The notes: generated from the letters alone by a model not told the origin. Positions 14,616 through 24,443 are shown, counted from the first letter of the stretch. The stretch: 36,307 bases of DNA from Stenotrophomonas maltophilia (GCF_013464915.1 NZ_RAVT01000003.1:22828-59134), one strand, 5' to 3'. Program-made: numbers and translations.

Positions 14616-15353
14616 ATGGACATCAATCCAAACCTGCCGGCGTTCAACGCCGGCGCAACCCTGAGTTCGCTGATCAGCCTGTCGGTGGCCTTCGTGCTGG
14701 GTACGATCATCGGCCTGGAGCGGCAGCTGCGCCAGCGCACGGCCGGCCTGCGCACCAACACGCTGGTGGCGGTGGGCGCTGCCGTCTTCGTCGACCTCGC
14801 CGTGCGCTTCCATGACCTGTATGGCGGCCCGCCCTCACCGCTGCATGTGGTGGCCTATGTGATCTCCGGCGTCGGCTTCCTCGGCGCTGGCGCAATCATG
14901 AAGGACGGCGCGCAGGTGTCCGGCCTGAACACCGCCGCCACCCTGTGGGGCTCGGCGGCGGTCGGCGCCTGCGCGGGCATCAAGCTGCTGCCGGAGGCGG
15001 TGATGGCGGCGGTGTTCGTGCTGGCCGCCAACACGCTGCTGCGGCCGGTGGTGAACCGCATCCAGCGGCAACCGCTGCCGGAAGCATTCAGTGAGGCGAC
15101 GTATGCGATCAACGTGGTCTGCCAGCGCGAACAACAGGCCGAGGTACTGGACCAGCTGTTGTTGCTGCTGGAACAGGCGCAGTACCCGGTGCGCGCGGTG
15201 GACCAGCGGCCGTTCGGCGAGCGCGACGTGGAGATCGAAGCGGTGTTGTATGCCACCACGGTCGATGCCGGCGAACTGGACGCCGTGCTGGCGACGCTGG
15301 CCGCCACCCCCGGCGTACTGCAGGGATTCTGGAACGCCAGCCTGGAGGAATAG
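14616..15353 (+). CDS. mgtC: MgtC/SapB-family inner-membrane protein
   Basis: A 245-residue protein with about five membrane helices in the first 150 residues, carrying the MgtC signatures GLERQLRQRTAGLRTN and GVGFLGAGAIMKDGAQVSGL. A C-terminal soluble ACT-like domain follows (about residues 160-245). Known MgtC proteins support growth at low Mg2+ and, in intracellular pathogens, survival in macrophages, partly by restraining the F1Fo ATP synthase; they are not themselves pumps. A strong AGGGAGAA precedes ATG 14616. Pairing with mgtA echoes the mgtCBR operon of Salmonella with the order reversed. Confidence 0.92.
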   Translation: MDINPNLPAFNAGATLSSLISLSVAFVLGTIIGLERQLRQRTAGLRTNTLVAVGAAVFVDLAVRFHDLYGGPPSPLHVVAYVISGVGFLGAGAIMKDGAQVSGLNTAATLWGSAAVGACAGIKLLPEAVMAAVFVLAANTLLRPVVNRIQRQPLPEAFSEATYAINVVCQREQQAEVLDQLLLLLEQAQYPVRAVDQRPFGERDVEIEAVLYATTVDAGELDAVLATLAATPGVLQGFWNASLEE

Positions 15354-15360
15354 CGGCTCG

Positions 15361-15436
15361 GTAGTGCCGGCCGCTGGCCGGCAACCTCATGATCTCCGGG
15401 GAGGTCCTGCAGCTGCCGGCCAGCGGCCGGCACTAC
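15361..15436. repeat. GTAG REP-like inverted pair
   Basis: GTAGTGCCGGCC head at 15361 with gccggcc/ggccggc arms, mirrored by ggccggcacTAC ending 15436; cctc/gagg lies in the centre. It is placed 7 bp after the mgtC stop and likely ends that operon before the histidine kinase gene. Confidence 0.85.
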
Positions 15437-15499
15437 CGGTCGGCATCCACCCAATGCCGGCTTTGCTATCCTTTCCGCCCACGCCAGGGAGCCGTTCCG

Positions 15500-16555
15500 A
15501 TGCCATCGCTGTCGCCCCGCCGCCCGCTGGTGCTGCTGGCCCTGATCGTCGTGATGGCGGCGATCTTCCTGATCGATACCGTCACCGACTACGCCGTTGC
15601 TGCGGCGTGCTTCTACGCGGCGGTGATCCTTGCGGCGTCGCGCGTGCTCAGCGCGCGCGGGTTGATCTTCCTGGCCATCGCCTGCATTGCGCTGACCGGG
15701 CTGAGCTTCTTCCTCACCCGCTTCGGCACCTACCGCATCGGCCTGGTCAATTCGGTGATCGGCATGCTGGTGATCGGCATCACCACTTATCTTGCATTGA
15801 ACATGGAGGCGGCCAAGGCCGCCGTACAGGAAGCGCAGGGCCGGTTGCTGCGGGTCGCGCGTGCATCCACCGTGGGCGAACTGACCACCTCCATCGCGCA
15901 CGAAGTGAACCAGCCGCTGGCGGCCATCGCCAGCAGTGCAGAAGCCTGCCAGCGCTGGCTGGCACAGGACCCACCGAATGTCGAAAAGGCACGGCAGACC
16001 GTGGCCCGGATTCTTTCCGATGCGCACCGTGCCGGTGACGTGATCGCCCGCATCCGTGGCCTGACCCAGGGCGCGGCACCGGAACGACGCGCCTTCGACC
16101 TGAACCAGGCCGTGGAGGAAATGCTGGCGCTGTCGCGAAGCGAACTGGACCGGCACGGCGTGACCGTGGCCCTGCTGCTGGACGCCGATCTGCCTCCAGT
16201 TCAGGCCGATCGGGTGCAGGTGCAGCAGGTGATCGGCAACCTCATCCTCAATTCGGTCGATGCCATGGAGGCCGTGCCACCCGCCGACCGACGCCTGTCC
16301 CTGCTGACCCAGCGTGACGGCCAGCGGGTCAACCTCAGCGTGCGCGACCGCGGCGTCGGCCTGCCTGCCGACCACCCAGAGCGTGTATTCGATGCGTTCT
16401 GGACCACCAAGTCGCACGGCCTTGGCCTCGGCCTCAGCCTGAGCCGCTCGATGATCGAAGCCAACGGCGGCCAGATCCATGCAGAGCGCCCGAGTGGCGG
16501 CGGCGCCTGCTTCATCTTCGACCTGCCCATCGCCCTGGATACCCCTCATGCGTAA
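15500..16555 (+). CDS. Membrane sensor histidine kinase, FixL-like
   Basis: A 351-residue sensor kinase. Residues 9-100 form about four membrane helices with short loops and no PAS domain, so the signal is probably sensed in or near the membrane. The phosphoacceptor is His134 in AHEVNQPLAAIASSAEA, typical of the FixL/DctB branch. The N box (VIGNLILNSVDAM), G1 (RDRGVGLP), F box (FDAFWTTK) and G2 (GLGLGLSLS) are all present. ATG 15500 was chosen over in-frame codons within the repeat at 15389. It overlaps its response regulator by 8 nt. The signal is unknown; placement behind mgtA-mgtC may hint at envelope or cation stress. Confidence 0.9.
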   Translation: MPSLSPRRPLVLLALIVVMAAIFLIDTVTDYAVAAACFYAAVILAASRVLSARGLIFLAIACIALTGLSFFLTRFGTYRIGLVNSVIGMLVIGITTYLALNMEAAKAAVQEAQGRLLRVARASTVGELTTSIAHEVNQPLAAIASSAEACQRWLAQDPPNVEKARQTVARILSDAHRAGDVIARIRGLTQGAAPERRAFDLNQAVEEMLALSRSELDRHGVTVALLLDADLPPVQADRVQVQQVIGNLILNSVDAMEAVPPADRRLSLLTQRDGQRVNLSVRDRGVGLPADHPERVFDAFWTTKSHGLGLGLSLSRSMIEANGGQIHAERPSGGGACFIFDLPIALDTPHA

Positions 16556-17189
16556 GCCCCCTGCACCCGCGGCCGAGCCGGCGCCGATCGTCTACGTGGT
16601 CGACGACGATCCGTCGGTACGCGCGGCGCTGGAAGACCTGCTGGCCTCGATGGGCTTGCAGGTGCGTGCCTTCGCATCCACCCAGGCCTTTCTTGAACAC
16701 GAACGGGAAGACGCCCCTGCGTGCCTGGTGCTGGACGTGCGCATGCCGGGCCAGAGCGGGCTGGAGTTCCAGCGCAGCATGGGCAGCCTGGGCCTGCAGC
16801 TGCCCGTGGTGTTCATCACCGGCCACGGCGACATCGCGATGGGCGTCAATGCCATCAAGGACGGCGCCATCGAGTTCCTGACCAAACCCTTCCGCGACCA
16901 GGAGCTGCTCGATGCGATCCACAAGGGCATCGAACTCGACCGCCTGCGGCGCCGCGAAGGCGAGGCGCTGGACGCCCTGCAGCAGCGCTGGGGCACACTC
17001 AATGCCGGTGAGCGCGACGTGGTCGATGGGGTGGTGCGCGGCCGGCTCAACAAGCAGATCGCTGGCGACCTGGGGGTCAGCGAGATCACAGTGAAGGTGC
17101 GTCGCGCCCAGGTGATGCGCAAGATGGGCGCGCGCACCCTGGTCGACCTGGTGCGGATGTATGACCGCCTGCAGGCAGGTTCCCCATGA
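16548..17189 (+). CDS. FixJ/NarL-family response regulator
   Basis: A 213-residue two-domain regulator. The receiver domain (about 13-130) has acidic residues DDD (19-21), phospho-acceptor Asp63 (VLDVRMPG), the conserved Thr in FITGHGD and Lys in LTKPF. The C-terminal LuxR-type helix-turn-helix (about 150-205) contains LNKQIAGDLGVSEITVKVRR. ATG 16548 overlaps the kinase stop and the TGA overlaps the DUF1697 start (ATGA), so all three are co-translated. It is the partner of the kinase just upstream. Confidence 0.93.
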   Translation: MRKPPAPAAEPAPIVYVVDDDPSVRAALEDLLASMGLQVRAFASTQAFLEHEREDAPACLVLDVRMPGQSGLEFQRSMGSLGLQLPVVFITGHGDIAMGVNAIKDGAIEFLTKPFRDQELLDAIHKGIELDRLRRREGEALDALQQRWGTLNAGERDVVDGVVRGRLNKQIAGDLGVSEITVKVRRAQVMRKMGARTLVDLVRMYDRLQAGSP

Positions 17190-17731
17190 GCGTGCATGTC
17201 GCACTGCTGCGAGCAGTCAATGTCGGAGGTACCGGCAAGCTGCCGATGGTTGAACTGGTGGCGATGTGCGAAGACGCCGGCTTCACCGACGTCCGCACCT
17301 ATATCGCCAGCGGCAACGTGGTGTTCCGCAGCGGACTTGACGAAGCGGGCGTACGGAAAGCCCTTGGCCAACGGCTGCAGGCCTATGCCGGAAAACCAGT
17401 GGGTGTATTGGTGCGCTCAGCAGCCGAGATCGCGGCGGTTGCCGCCGGCAATCCGTTCCCGCACGCCGCCGGCAATCGCGTGGTCGCGCTGTTCATGGAT
17501 GAGGCACTGCCCACTGATCCCTTGACCGGGGTGACCGGCCTGCGCGATGAGCAGCTGGCGCTGGGTACCCGCGAGATCTTCGTCCACTATGGCGACGGCA
17601 TGGCCGAATCGCGCCTGCGGATTCCCTATGCCCAGCAGGGCACCGCCCGCAACCTCAACACGGTCGGCAAGCTTGCGGCAATGGCCGCCGCACTCGACCA
17701 GGTCACCGCAGACGGTAGAGGGCGGCGGTAG
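17186..17731 (+). CDS. DUF1697 family protein
   Basis: A 181-residue cytoplasmic protein with the DUF1697 opening (VALLRAVNVGGTGKLPM, then YIASGNVVF) and a C-terminal ARNLNTVGKLAAMA block. The biochemical function of the family is unknown. It overlaps the response regulator by 4 nt, so it is co-expressed with the two-component pair, although these proteins occur in many contexts. The TAG stop is the head of the following GTAG repeat, giving the odd basic tail GRGRR. Confidence 0.85.
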   Translation: MSVHVALLRAVNVGGTGKLPMVELVAMCEDAGFTDVRTYIASGNVVFRSGLDEAGVRKALGQRLQAYAGKPVGVLVRSAAEIAAVAAGNPFPHAAGNRVVALFMDEALPTDPLTGVTGLRDEQLALGTREIFVHYGDGMAESRLRIPYAQQGTARNLNTVGKLAAMAAALDQVTADGRGRR

Positions 17732-17815
17732 AGTCGACTGTCAGTCGACTATTGCGCGCAGCGCGGGACTTTCCGCAACCTTGTGGAAGAGCAGTCGACT
17801 AACAGTCGACTCTAC
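17728..17815. repeat. GTAG REP-like inverted pair (gtcgact type)
   Basis: GTAG head at 17728-17731 with gtcgact/agtcgac arms; mirror unit ends CTAC at 17812-17815. It lies between the convergent DUF1697 and ltrA-like genes and provides the DUF1697 stop codon. Confidence 0.85.
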
Positions 17816-17842
17816 CCGGCACGGGCTGGATACCGGACAATA

Positions 17843-19015
17843 TCAGGCGCTTTGCACGCGGCGCTTCAACCGCGTGTCCATCAACCCCACGGCCAGCAGC
17901 ACCGCACTGGTCAGCCAGCCGGCAGCCAGCAGGTGGGCCTGCGTCAGCGCGACGCCCAGCGCGGCCAGCGCCACGGCACCGAACAGATGCGACCAGGGTG
18001 CACGCCCGTAAACCACCCGCTTGTACAAGGCGCTTCCCAGCAGGTAGATCAGCGGCCCAGCCACCAGCACCGTCGCATATACCGGCGTGACCGCCGCGCC
18101 CGGATGATCCATCACCAGGTCATTGCCCACCGCTGTGGCGATGATGCCCGCGATCAGCAGTGCATGCACGTAGTGGAAGTTGGCGCCCATGCGCCCGGGG
18201 TCGGCCGCATGGGTGATCGCCTCGGTGGCGTCACGGCTGGAGATACCGAAATACAGCCACCACATGGCAATCGTCCCGGCGAAGGTGGCCAATACCGCCG
18301 ATACCACATCGCTGCTCCAGTGCTCGATCTCGCTGAGTACGCCCCCCGTCGCCAACAAGGTCTCTCCCAGCGCGACGATGACGAACAACTGGCATCGCTC
18401 GGCCAGGTGCCCGCCTTCGATGGTCCACTCACGGGTGTGTGAACGGCCCAGCCCCGGGAACGCAAAACCGAACATCGGCGAGACATACTCGCAGGCGACC
18501 GCCACCGCCCACAGCGCCAGCCGCGCATTGCCCTCGGTTGCAGCCCCGGCCAGCCAGAAGCACGCCGACACGCACACCCACGCCAGCATGCGGCGGAAAT
18601 TGGGCGCCAGCGGATGGCTGCGACCGACCTCCAGCAGCACGAACACGGTGCGCCCGACCTGCATGGTGGCGTAAGCCCCGGCAAACACCCAGGCGCGATC
18701 AGCAAAGGCCTCGGGGATGGACGAAGACATCAGCAGCGCCAGCAGCATGGTGACGAACAGCAGGCCGCGGATGCGTGGTGCCTCCGGATCGAACCAGTTG
18801 CTGACCCAGCAGGCGTACTGCCAGCCCAGCCAAACCGCGAACCACAGCACCAGGGTCTGCAGCACGCCGACCAGGTCCAGGTGGTGCAGCAGGTGATGGC
18901 TGAGCTGGGTGACCGCGAACACGTAGACCAGGTCGAAGAAAAGCTCTTCGTAGGTCACGCGGGCGTGGTGGCCATCGCGCTGGCGCAGGGCGGGCAGGCG
19001 CAGTCGTGTGCTCAT
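17843..19015 (-). CDS. Low-temperature-requirement A (LtrA) family membrane protein
   Basis: A 390-residue polytopic protein with about ten helices. The N-terminal signature EELFFDLVYVFAVTQLSHHL marks the LtrA family, first named in Listeria for growth at low temperature; its molecular function is unknown. A conserved central ERCQLFVIVALGETLL segment is also present. It is translated from ATG 19015, 9 nt after the stop of the small membrane gene upstream, so the two form an operon. Confidence 0.87.
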   Translation of the reverse strand: MSTRLRLPALRQRDGHHARVTYEELFFDLVYVFAVTQLSHHLLHHLDLVGVLQTLVLWFAVWLGWQYACWVSNWFDPEAPRIRGLLFVTMLLALLMSSSIPEAFADRAWVFAGAYATMQVGRTVFVLLEVGRSHPLAPNFRRMLAWVCVSACFWLAGAATEGNARLALWAVAVACEYVSPMFGFAFPGLGRSHTREWTIEGGHLAERCQLFVIVALGETLLATGGVLSEIEHWSSDVVSAVLATFAGTIAMWWLYFGISSRDATEAITHAADPGRMGANFHYVHALLIAGIIATAVGNDLVMDHPGAAVTPVYATVLVAGPLIYLLGSALYKRVVYGRAPWSHLFGAVALAALGVALTQAHLLAAGWLTSAVLLAVGLMDTRLKRRVQSA

Positions 19016-19024
19016 GGCCGTCCT

Positions 19025-19291
19025 TCAGCGCGCCAGGCGCCAGTACAGCACACCGGCCAGCAAGGCCGGCACAGCGAACACCAGCAGCAGGATCGGCAGT
19101 TCCTCGCGGACGGCGTAGCCGGCCTTGCTCACACCCACCCACATGTTGGTTACCGCCACCAGCAGCCAGGTGGCGATGAAGGCGATCAGGGCCGTGGGCA
19201 GCTGTGACTGGCCTACGCTCCACAGCCGCCCGAACAGCAGGAATACCCCCAACAGCAGAACCCCACCCACCATCACCAGAAGCACGTGCAT
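19025..19291 (-). CDS. Small three-helix membrane protein
   Basis: An 88-residue protein with three predicted membrane helices (MVGGVLLLGVFLLFG; LIAFIATWLLVAVTN; LPILLLVFAVPALLAGVLY). ATG 19291 is preceded by AAGGAGAT, a strong ribosome-binding site, which favours it over longer in-frame starts. It is the first gene of the minus-strand operon with the LtrA-like gene. No family recognised beyond a general small inner-membrane protein. Confidence 0.78.
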   Translation of the reverse strand: MHVLLVMVGGVLLLGVFLLFGRLWSVGQSQLPTALIAFIATWLLVAVTNMWVGVSKAGYAVREELPILLLVFAVPALLAGVLYWRLAR

Positions 19292-19413
19292 GGTCCATCT
19301 CCTTGAGCCTGCTGGCAGGCTAGCCGCGGCCGATTCTGCGCTCCAGCCGATGATCGTGGTTTCACTTTCCAGGCGCGGCGAACAATCGCCCTGATGATCT
19401 CGGCATGGCAAAC

Positions 19414-19426
19414 GAGAACAGTTCCC
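19414..19426 (+). promoter_or_regulatory. Candidate Fur box upstream of ECF sigma factor gene
   Basis: GAGAAC, A, GTTCCC forms a near-palindrome in the style of Fur half-sites (GAGAAT/ATTCTC), with TAGTAT at 19429-19434 as a possible -10. Iron-starvation sigma genes are normally Fur-repressed, so the position is apt. Overall match to the 19-bp consensus is only moderate. Confidence 0.4.
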
Positions 19427-19494
19427 ATTAGTATTGCGTCATTACGGAGGGATGACCTCCCAGCACCCGCCTTTCACCCTTGCTGCCCGTCCGG

Positions 19495-20019
19495 ATGTCC
19501 CAGCCGACACTTCCCCGCCCACCTGCGCTGCCGCTGGTGACCTCGCTGGTGCGCCACTACGAGGAACTGGTGGACTACCTGCATCGCCGGTTCCGCTCGC
19601 CCGGGCTGGCCCGCGAAGTGGTGCACGATGTCTGTGTGCGCCTGCTGGAACGCCCGGCCGTGCATGACGCCCGCCAACCGATCGCGCTGCTGCGAAGGAT
19701 CGCCCACGATGCGGCGGTCGACCGCTGCCGCGCCGAGGATCTGCGCCGGCACTGGGTGGAGCCCCGCGCCGAGCTTCCCGAAGGCGCCTGCGAGCGCCCC
19801 GGACCCGAGCGCCAGGCGCAGGGCCAGCAGGCGCTGCAGCGGCTGACTACCAGCATCGAGCGCATGCCCTGCCGGCGGCAGCAGGTGTTCATCCTGCACA
19901 AGATCCACGAGCTGCCCCAGGCCGAGGTGGCGCAGCGGATGGGCATCGGCCTGAAGGCGGTGGAACGTCATCTGCGCCTGGCCATGGCCGACTGCCGACT
20001 GCACGGTGCGCTGCGGTGA
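19495..20019 (+). CDS. FecI-like ECF sigma factor
   Basis: A 174-residue extracytoplasmic-function sigma factor of the iron-starvation type. Region 2 is around residues 15-80 (LVRHYEELVDYLHRRFRS ... VVHDVCVRLLE) and region 4 is the C-terminal helix-turn-helix (LPQAEVAQRMGIGLKAVERH). It directs RNA polymerase to the downstream receptor promoter when released by FecR. ATG 19495 was chosen; TTG 19480 is an alternative, and neither has a clear ribosome-binding site. An in-frame stop at 19453 limits the upstream extent. The stop overlaps the fecR start (GTGA). The small dyad ggagg/cctcc at 19446-19460 lies in the leader. Confidence 0.88.
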   Translation: MSQPTLPRPPALPLVTSLVRHYEELVDYLHRRFRSPGLAREVVHDVCVRLLERPAVHDARQPIALLRRIAHDAAVDRCRAEDLRRHWVEPRAELPEGACERPGPERQAQGQQALQRLTTSIERMPCRRQQVFILHKIHELPQAEVAQRMGIGLKAVERHLRLAMADCRLHGALR

Positions 20020-20867
20020 GTCCTGCATCACCCGATCCGGCACCGCCGTCGCCGCCCGCCGAACCGTCCACCGAGGACACGCTCGACCAGCACCGGGAGG
20101 CACTGAAGAAACGCTTCCCGTTGCCAGGCCCGGAACAACTACAGCGGCGCCGCAGTGGATCTGGCGCAAAACGGGTACTGCCGGTGCTGTTGCTTGCGGC
20201 CGCAGCGCTGCTGTTGACCGACCCGGCCTGGCAGGTGCGTGACTACCAGACCGCCGTCGGCGAGCGCCGCGACATCGAGCTGCCGGACGGCAGCCGCGTG
20301 CTGCTCGACGCGGGAACCCACCTGCAGGTCCGTCGCCATCTGCGTTCGCGGCAGGTGCTGCTGGCGCAGGGCCATGCCCGCTTCGAGGTGCAGCATTCGG
20401 CGTGGCGCCGCTTCCAGGTCGATGCCGGGCCGGTACAGGTGCGCAACTACGGCACGGTGTTCGATGTTGACCGGCAGGGCGATCTCAGTGAGGTCACGCT
20501 GTGGCGCGGCGAGGTTGGTGTCAGCGTGGATGGCGGCGGCACCGAGCAGCGGCTGAAGCCGGGGCAGCGCCTGCTGGCCCAGCCAGGCTCGCTGTCTCCG
20601 CCGGAAGCCGTGGATCCGGACCGGGCCGACTGGACCACCGGCCGGCTGCAGTTCGACCGCATGCCACTGAGCGAGGTGCTGCGCATCCTGCAGCGCTATC
20701 ACGACCGTCCGATCGTGCTGGACGACCCTGCACTGGGTCCGCTGCAGGTGTCGGGCGTGTTTGATGCCGATCGTGCCGAGACGGCGGTCGCGCTGTTGCC
20801 GGAGATCCTGCCGGTCCAGGTGCATACCGCCGCCGACGGCAGCCTGCATCTGCGTGCCCGCGATTGA
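20016..20867 (+). CDS. FecR-like anti-sigma factor / signal transducer
   Basis: A 283-residue inner-membrane regulator. The cytoplasmic proline-rich N-terminus (about 1-50) holds the sigma factor. One membrane helix follows (about 53-70, VLPVLLLAAAALLL). The periplasmic FecR domain is visible as GERRDIELPDGSRVLLDAGT. The C-terminal part (MPLSEVLRILQRYHDRPI ...) resembles an STN-like fold that contacts the receptor's signalling domain. GTG 20016 overlaps the sigma-factor stop by 4 nt. The receptor gene follows after 71 bp. Together the three genes form a surface-signalling relay: ligand binding outside leads to sigma release inside. Confidence 0.9.
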   Translation: MSPASPDPAPPSPPAEPSTEDTLDQHREALKKRFPLPGPEQLQRRRSGSGAKRVLPVLLLAAAALLLTDPAWQVRDYQTAVGERRDIELPDGSRVLLDAGTHLQVRRHLRSRQVLLAQGHARFEVQHSAWRRFQVDAGPVQVRNYGTVFDVDRQGDLSEVTLWRGEVGVSVDGGGTEQRLKPGQRLLAQPGSLSPPEAVDPDRADWTTGRLQFDRMPLSEVLRILQRYHDRPIVLDDPALGPLQVSGVFDADRAETAVALLPEILPVQVHTAADGSLHLRARD

Positions 20868-20938
20868 TTGCCACGCCGAGGGTGGGTTGCGCGCCGTCCC
20901 ATCCGGCAAGTGCTTGAACCCTTCCGAAGGACCCCCGC

Positions 20939-23368
20939 ATGACCCGCCCTGTTCCACCCGCCGCGCTGCGCCGGCTGGCCCCCACCCTGCTCGCCGCCTG
21001 CCTGTGCGCGGCCCTGCCCGCCACCGCGCAGACCGCTGCGTCCGCACCTGTCGAACTGCACCTGCCAGCCGGCCCGCTGCAGGCTTCGCTCAACTCGCTG
21101 GCGCGCCAGAGTGGCATCCAGCTGCTGTTCGCCGCCGACAGCGTGACCGGCCGCAACGCGCCCGCCCTCGACGGCCGCTACACCCCGCACGACGCCCTGC
21201 AGCGCCTGCTGGCCGGGCAAGGCCTGGCGATGCAGGAGCGCTCGCCGGGGGTGTTCGTGGTGAGTGCCGCGCCAGCACCGCCCAAGCCCCGCGCTCCGGC
21301 CCGGGCCGCGTCATCGGCAGCGCCCGCGGCCACGACCACTTCGCTGGCCCGCGTTACGGTCTCGGCCTCGACCGCTCGCATGCCGCAGGGCGAGACTGCG
21401 ATGCCCAACACCATCACCGTGCTGACCCGCGAAGACATCGCCCAGCAGCTGGCATTGGGTTCGGATGTGTCGCGGGTGCTGTCGTCACAGATTCCGGCGT
21501 TTGCCCCGGCGCGCGAGAAGATGTCCAACTACGGCGAAACAATGCGTGGCCGCGGCATCCTGTACATGGTCGACGGCGTGCCACAGTCCACCCCTCTGCG
21601 GGATGGCTCACGGGATTCGCACACCATCGACCCGGCGATGATCGAGCGCATCGAGGTCATCCACGGCGCCAACGCGCTGCAGGGCATCGGCGGAACCGGT
21701 GGCATCGTCAACATCATCACCCGCAGCGCGCCCAGCGAGCCGGGTGCGTTCCTGCTCGACACCAATGTCAGTTACAGCTCGGCCCTGCCCAGCCGCCACG
21801 ATGACAATGGCCAGCGCGGCTCGGCCCTGGTGGGTGTGCGCGGCGAACAGTTCGACCTGGTTGCCGGCCTGGCCTATGAGAAGCAGGGCCTGTACCACGA
21901 CGGCGAGGGCCGGTCGATCGGCACCAACGCGCAGGGCGAGCTGATGGACTCGACCTCATCGAACGTGTTCGCCAAGCTGGGCTGGAACATTGCCGAAGGA
22001 CAGCGCCTGCAGGTGATGGCCAACCGCTACGAGCTGCGAGGGCTGGACAACTACTTCGCGGTGAACGGCGATTTCCGCACTGGCCGCCCGACCATTTCGG
22101 TGCGCGGTGACACGCCACTGGATCCACCGATGAACCGCTCGCGTTCGCTGACGCTTGACTACAGCGCCGCAGACCTGCTCGGTGGCCGTTTCCAGGCGCA
22201 GGCCTTCGCGGTGGATTTCGAAGGCCGCTATGGTGCCAGCCAGTGGGACCCGTGGGGCAACACCGGTGCCAATGCCGCCTGGGACCAGACCCAGAACGAG
22301 TCGGACAAGCGCGGCTTCAAGCTCACCCAGAGCTGGACCCGCATCGCCGATACCACCCTGGACGTGACCCTGGGCCTGGATGGCCTGCGCGACCGCACCC
22401 ACCAGGTGCTGCTGGCCAGTGGCATGAACTGGGTGCCGCAGACCACCTACCAGAGCCTGTCACCGCTGCTGCAGCTGCACTGGTGGCCGACCGATCACCT
22501 GATGCTGTCCGGCGGCCTGCGCTACGAAAAGGGCGAGCTGGAAGTGGGTGACTACACCACCCTGCCCCGTTACGGCGCACGCAAGGTGGCCGGTGGCAAA
22601 CCGACCATGAGCGAGACCCTGCCCAACTTCGGCGCGGTCTGGTACATCAACGACCGCCTGAACGCCTATGCCTCGTACTCGGAAGGCTACACCGTGGCCG
22701 ACGTGGGCCGCGTGCTGCGCGCGATCAACCGCGACGGGCAGCGTGTGGACACCCTGGTGGACCTGTCACCAGTGGTGTCGGACAACCGCGAGATCGGCCT
22801 GGAATACGACGATGGCCGCTTCAGCGGTGACATTGCCTACTACACCTCCGAATCCAAGCTCGGCTCGGTACTGATCTACGATCCGGGCATCGACGCCTAT
22901 GCGGTGCAGCGCCAGGCGACCCGCGTGGAGGGCTTTGAAAGCAACCTGCGGCTGCGGCTTGGCGACAGCCGGCTGGGCCTGGGTTATGCCCGTGCCAACG
23001 GCCGCTACGACGCCGACATCGACGGTCGCCTCGACAGCGACCTGGCCGGCGTCAACATCGCACCGAACCGACTGACCGCGTTCTGGGAACAGGGCTGGAC
23101 GCCGCAGTTCAGCACCCGATTGCAGGCCAGCCATGCCTTCGATCGCGATTTCGACCTGCGTGGCGCACGCGTGGCCGAGTTCAAGGGTTACACCACGGTG
23201 GACCTGGTCGCGCGCTACACGCTGGACAAACACGCGTTCACGCTGGGTGTGCAGAACCTGGCGGACAAGCAGTACATCAGCTACTACTCGCAGACCACGC
23301 CGTCGAACCCAAGTTACTTCTCCGGCCGCGGCCGGGTGCTGACGCTGGGGTGGCAGTACCGGTACTGA
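20939..23368 (+). CDS. TonB-dependent transducer with STN domain (FecA/FpvA type)
   Basis: An 809-residue outer-membrane receptor. The signal peptide ends at ATAQT. The STN signalling domain spans about residues 38-100 (ELHLPAGPLQASLNSLARQ ... PGVFVV), which contacts FecR in the periplasm. An Ala/Pro-rich linker, TonB-box-like RVTVSAS, a plug with RIEVIHGANALQGIGGTGG, and a barrel ending in LGWQYRY follow. It differs from the two receptors at 1-8714, which lack STN and group apart. ATG 20939 gives a normal signal peptide. The ligand is unknown; ferric siderophore is most likely given the sigma/FecR partners. Confidence 0.93.
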   Translation: MTRPVPPAALRRLAPTLLAACLCAALPATAQTAASAPVELHLPAGPLQASLNSLARQSGIQLLFAADSVTGRNAPALDGRYTPHDALQRLLAGQGLAMQERSPGVFVVSAAPAPPKPRAPARAASSAAPAATTTSLARVTVSASTARMPQGETAMPNTITVLTREDIAQQLALGSDVSRVLSSQIPAFAPAREKMSNYGETMRGRGILYMVDGVPQSTPLRDGSRDSHTIDPAMIERIEVIHGANALQGIGGTGGIVNIITRSAPSEPGAFLLDTNVSYSSALPSRHDDNGQRGSALVGVRGEQFDLVAGLAYEKQGLYHDGEGRSIGTNAQGELMDSTSSNVFAKLGWNIAEGQRLQVMANRYELRGLDNYFAVNGDFRTGRPTISVRGDTPLDPPMNRSRSLTLDYSAADLLGGRFQAQAFAVDFEGRYGASQWDPWGNTGANAAWDQTQNESDKRGFKLTQSWTRIADTTLDVTLGLDGLRDRTHQVLLASGMNWVPQTTYQSLSPLLQLHWWPTDHLMLSGGLRYEKGELEVGDYTTLPRYGARKVAGGKPTMSETLPNFGAVWYINDRLNAYASYSEGYTVADVGRVLRAINRDGQRVDTLVDLSPVVSDNREIGLEYDDGRFSGDIAYYTSESKLGSVLIYDPGIDAYAVQRQATRVEGFESNLRLRLGDSRLGLGYARANGRYDADIDGRLDSDLAGVNIAPNRLTAFWEQGWTPQFSTRLQASHAFDRDFDLRGARVAEFKGYTTVDLVARYTLDKHAFTLGVQNLADKQYISYYSQTTPSNPSYFSGRGRVLTLGWQYRY

Positions 23369-23374
23369 GCCATC

Positions 23375-23392
23375 GGCGCCCTTATGGGAGCC
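23375..23392 (+). terminator. Weak hairpin after transducer gene
   Basis: ggcgccc (23375-23381) and gggagcc (23386-23392) pair with one mismatch around loop ttat, just after the transducer stop. There is no T-run, so terminator function is uncertain. The remaining 70 bp before blaL1 must hold its promoter; I see no confident -35/-10. Confidence 0.3.
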
Positions 23393-23461
23393 ATGAAATC
23401 TACGCGGGACGTGATGGAGGAGGCCCATGCTAGTTTCTGGGTCTCCTTCAAACGGACGTGA

Positions 23462-24337
<876 letters not shown>

Positions 24338-24341
24338 TCCT

Positions 24342-24403
24342 GTAGAGCCGAGCCCATGCTCGGCCTGCCGGCAGAAAGCAGCCGGGCGTGGGCTCGGCGC
24401 TAC
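24342..24403. repeat. GTAG REP-like inverted pair after blaL1
   Basis: Head GTAGAGCCGAGC (24342) with gccgagc-ccat-gctcggc, and a mirror unit (gccgggc/ggctcggc) ending CTAC at 24400-24403. Same sequence type as 4508-4529. It starts 4 bp after the blaL1 stop and probably serves as its terminator. Confidence 0.8.
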
Positions 24404-24420
24404 ACAGGCCGCGTAGAGGG

Positions 24421-24443
24421 GTGCCGGTCAGGCCGACCGGCAC
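24421..24443 (-). terminator. Hairpin at the end of the DUF411 gene
   Basis: gtgccggtc (24421-24429) and gaccggcac (24435-24443) pair perfectly over a 5-nt loop, 12 bp past the stop of the minus-strand DUF411 gene. It lacks a strong T-tract but sits correctly for transcription end. Confidence 0.5.

Noticed and set aside
19434..19667. Short ORF with GGAGG close to ATG 19452 before the ECF sigma gene
   Set aside because: Spacing of one base is too short for initiation, and the frame runs into the sigma factor gene in another phase; ggagg/cctcc is better read as a small dyad.
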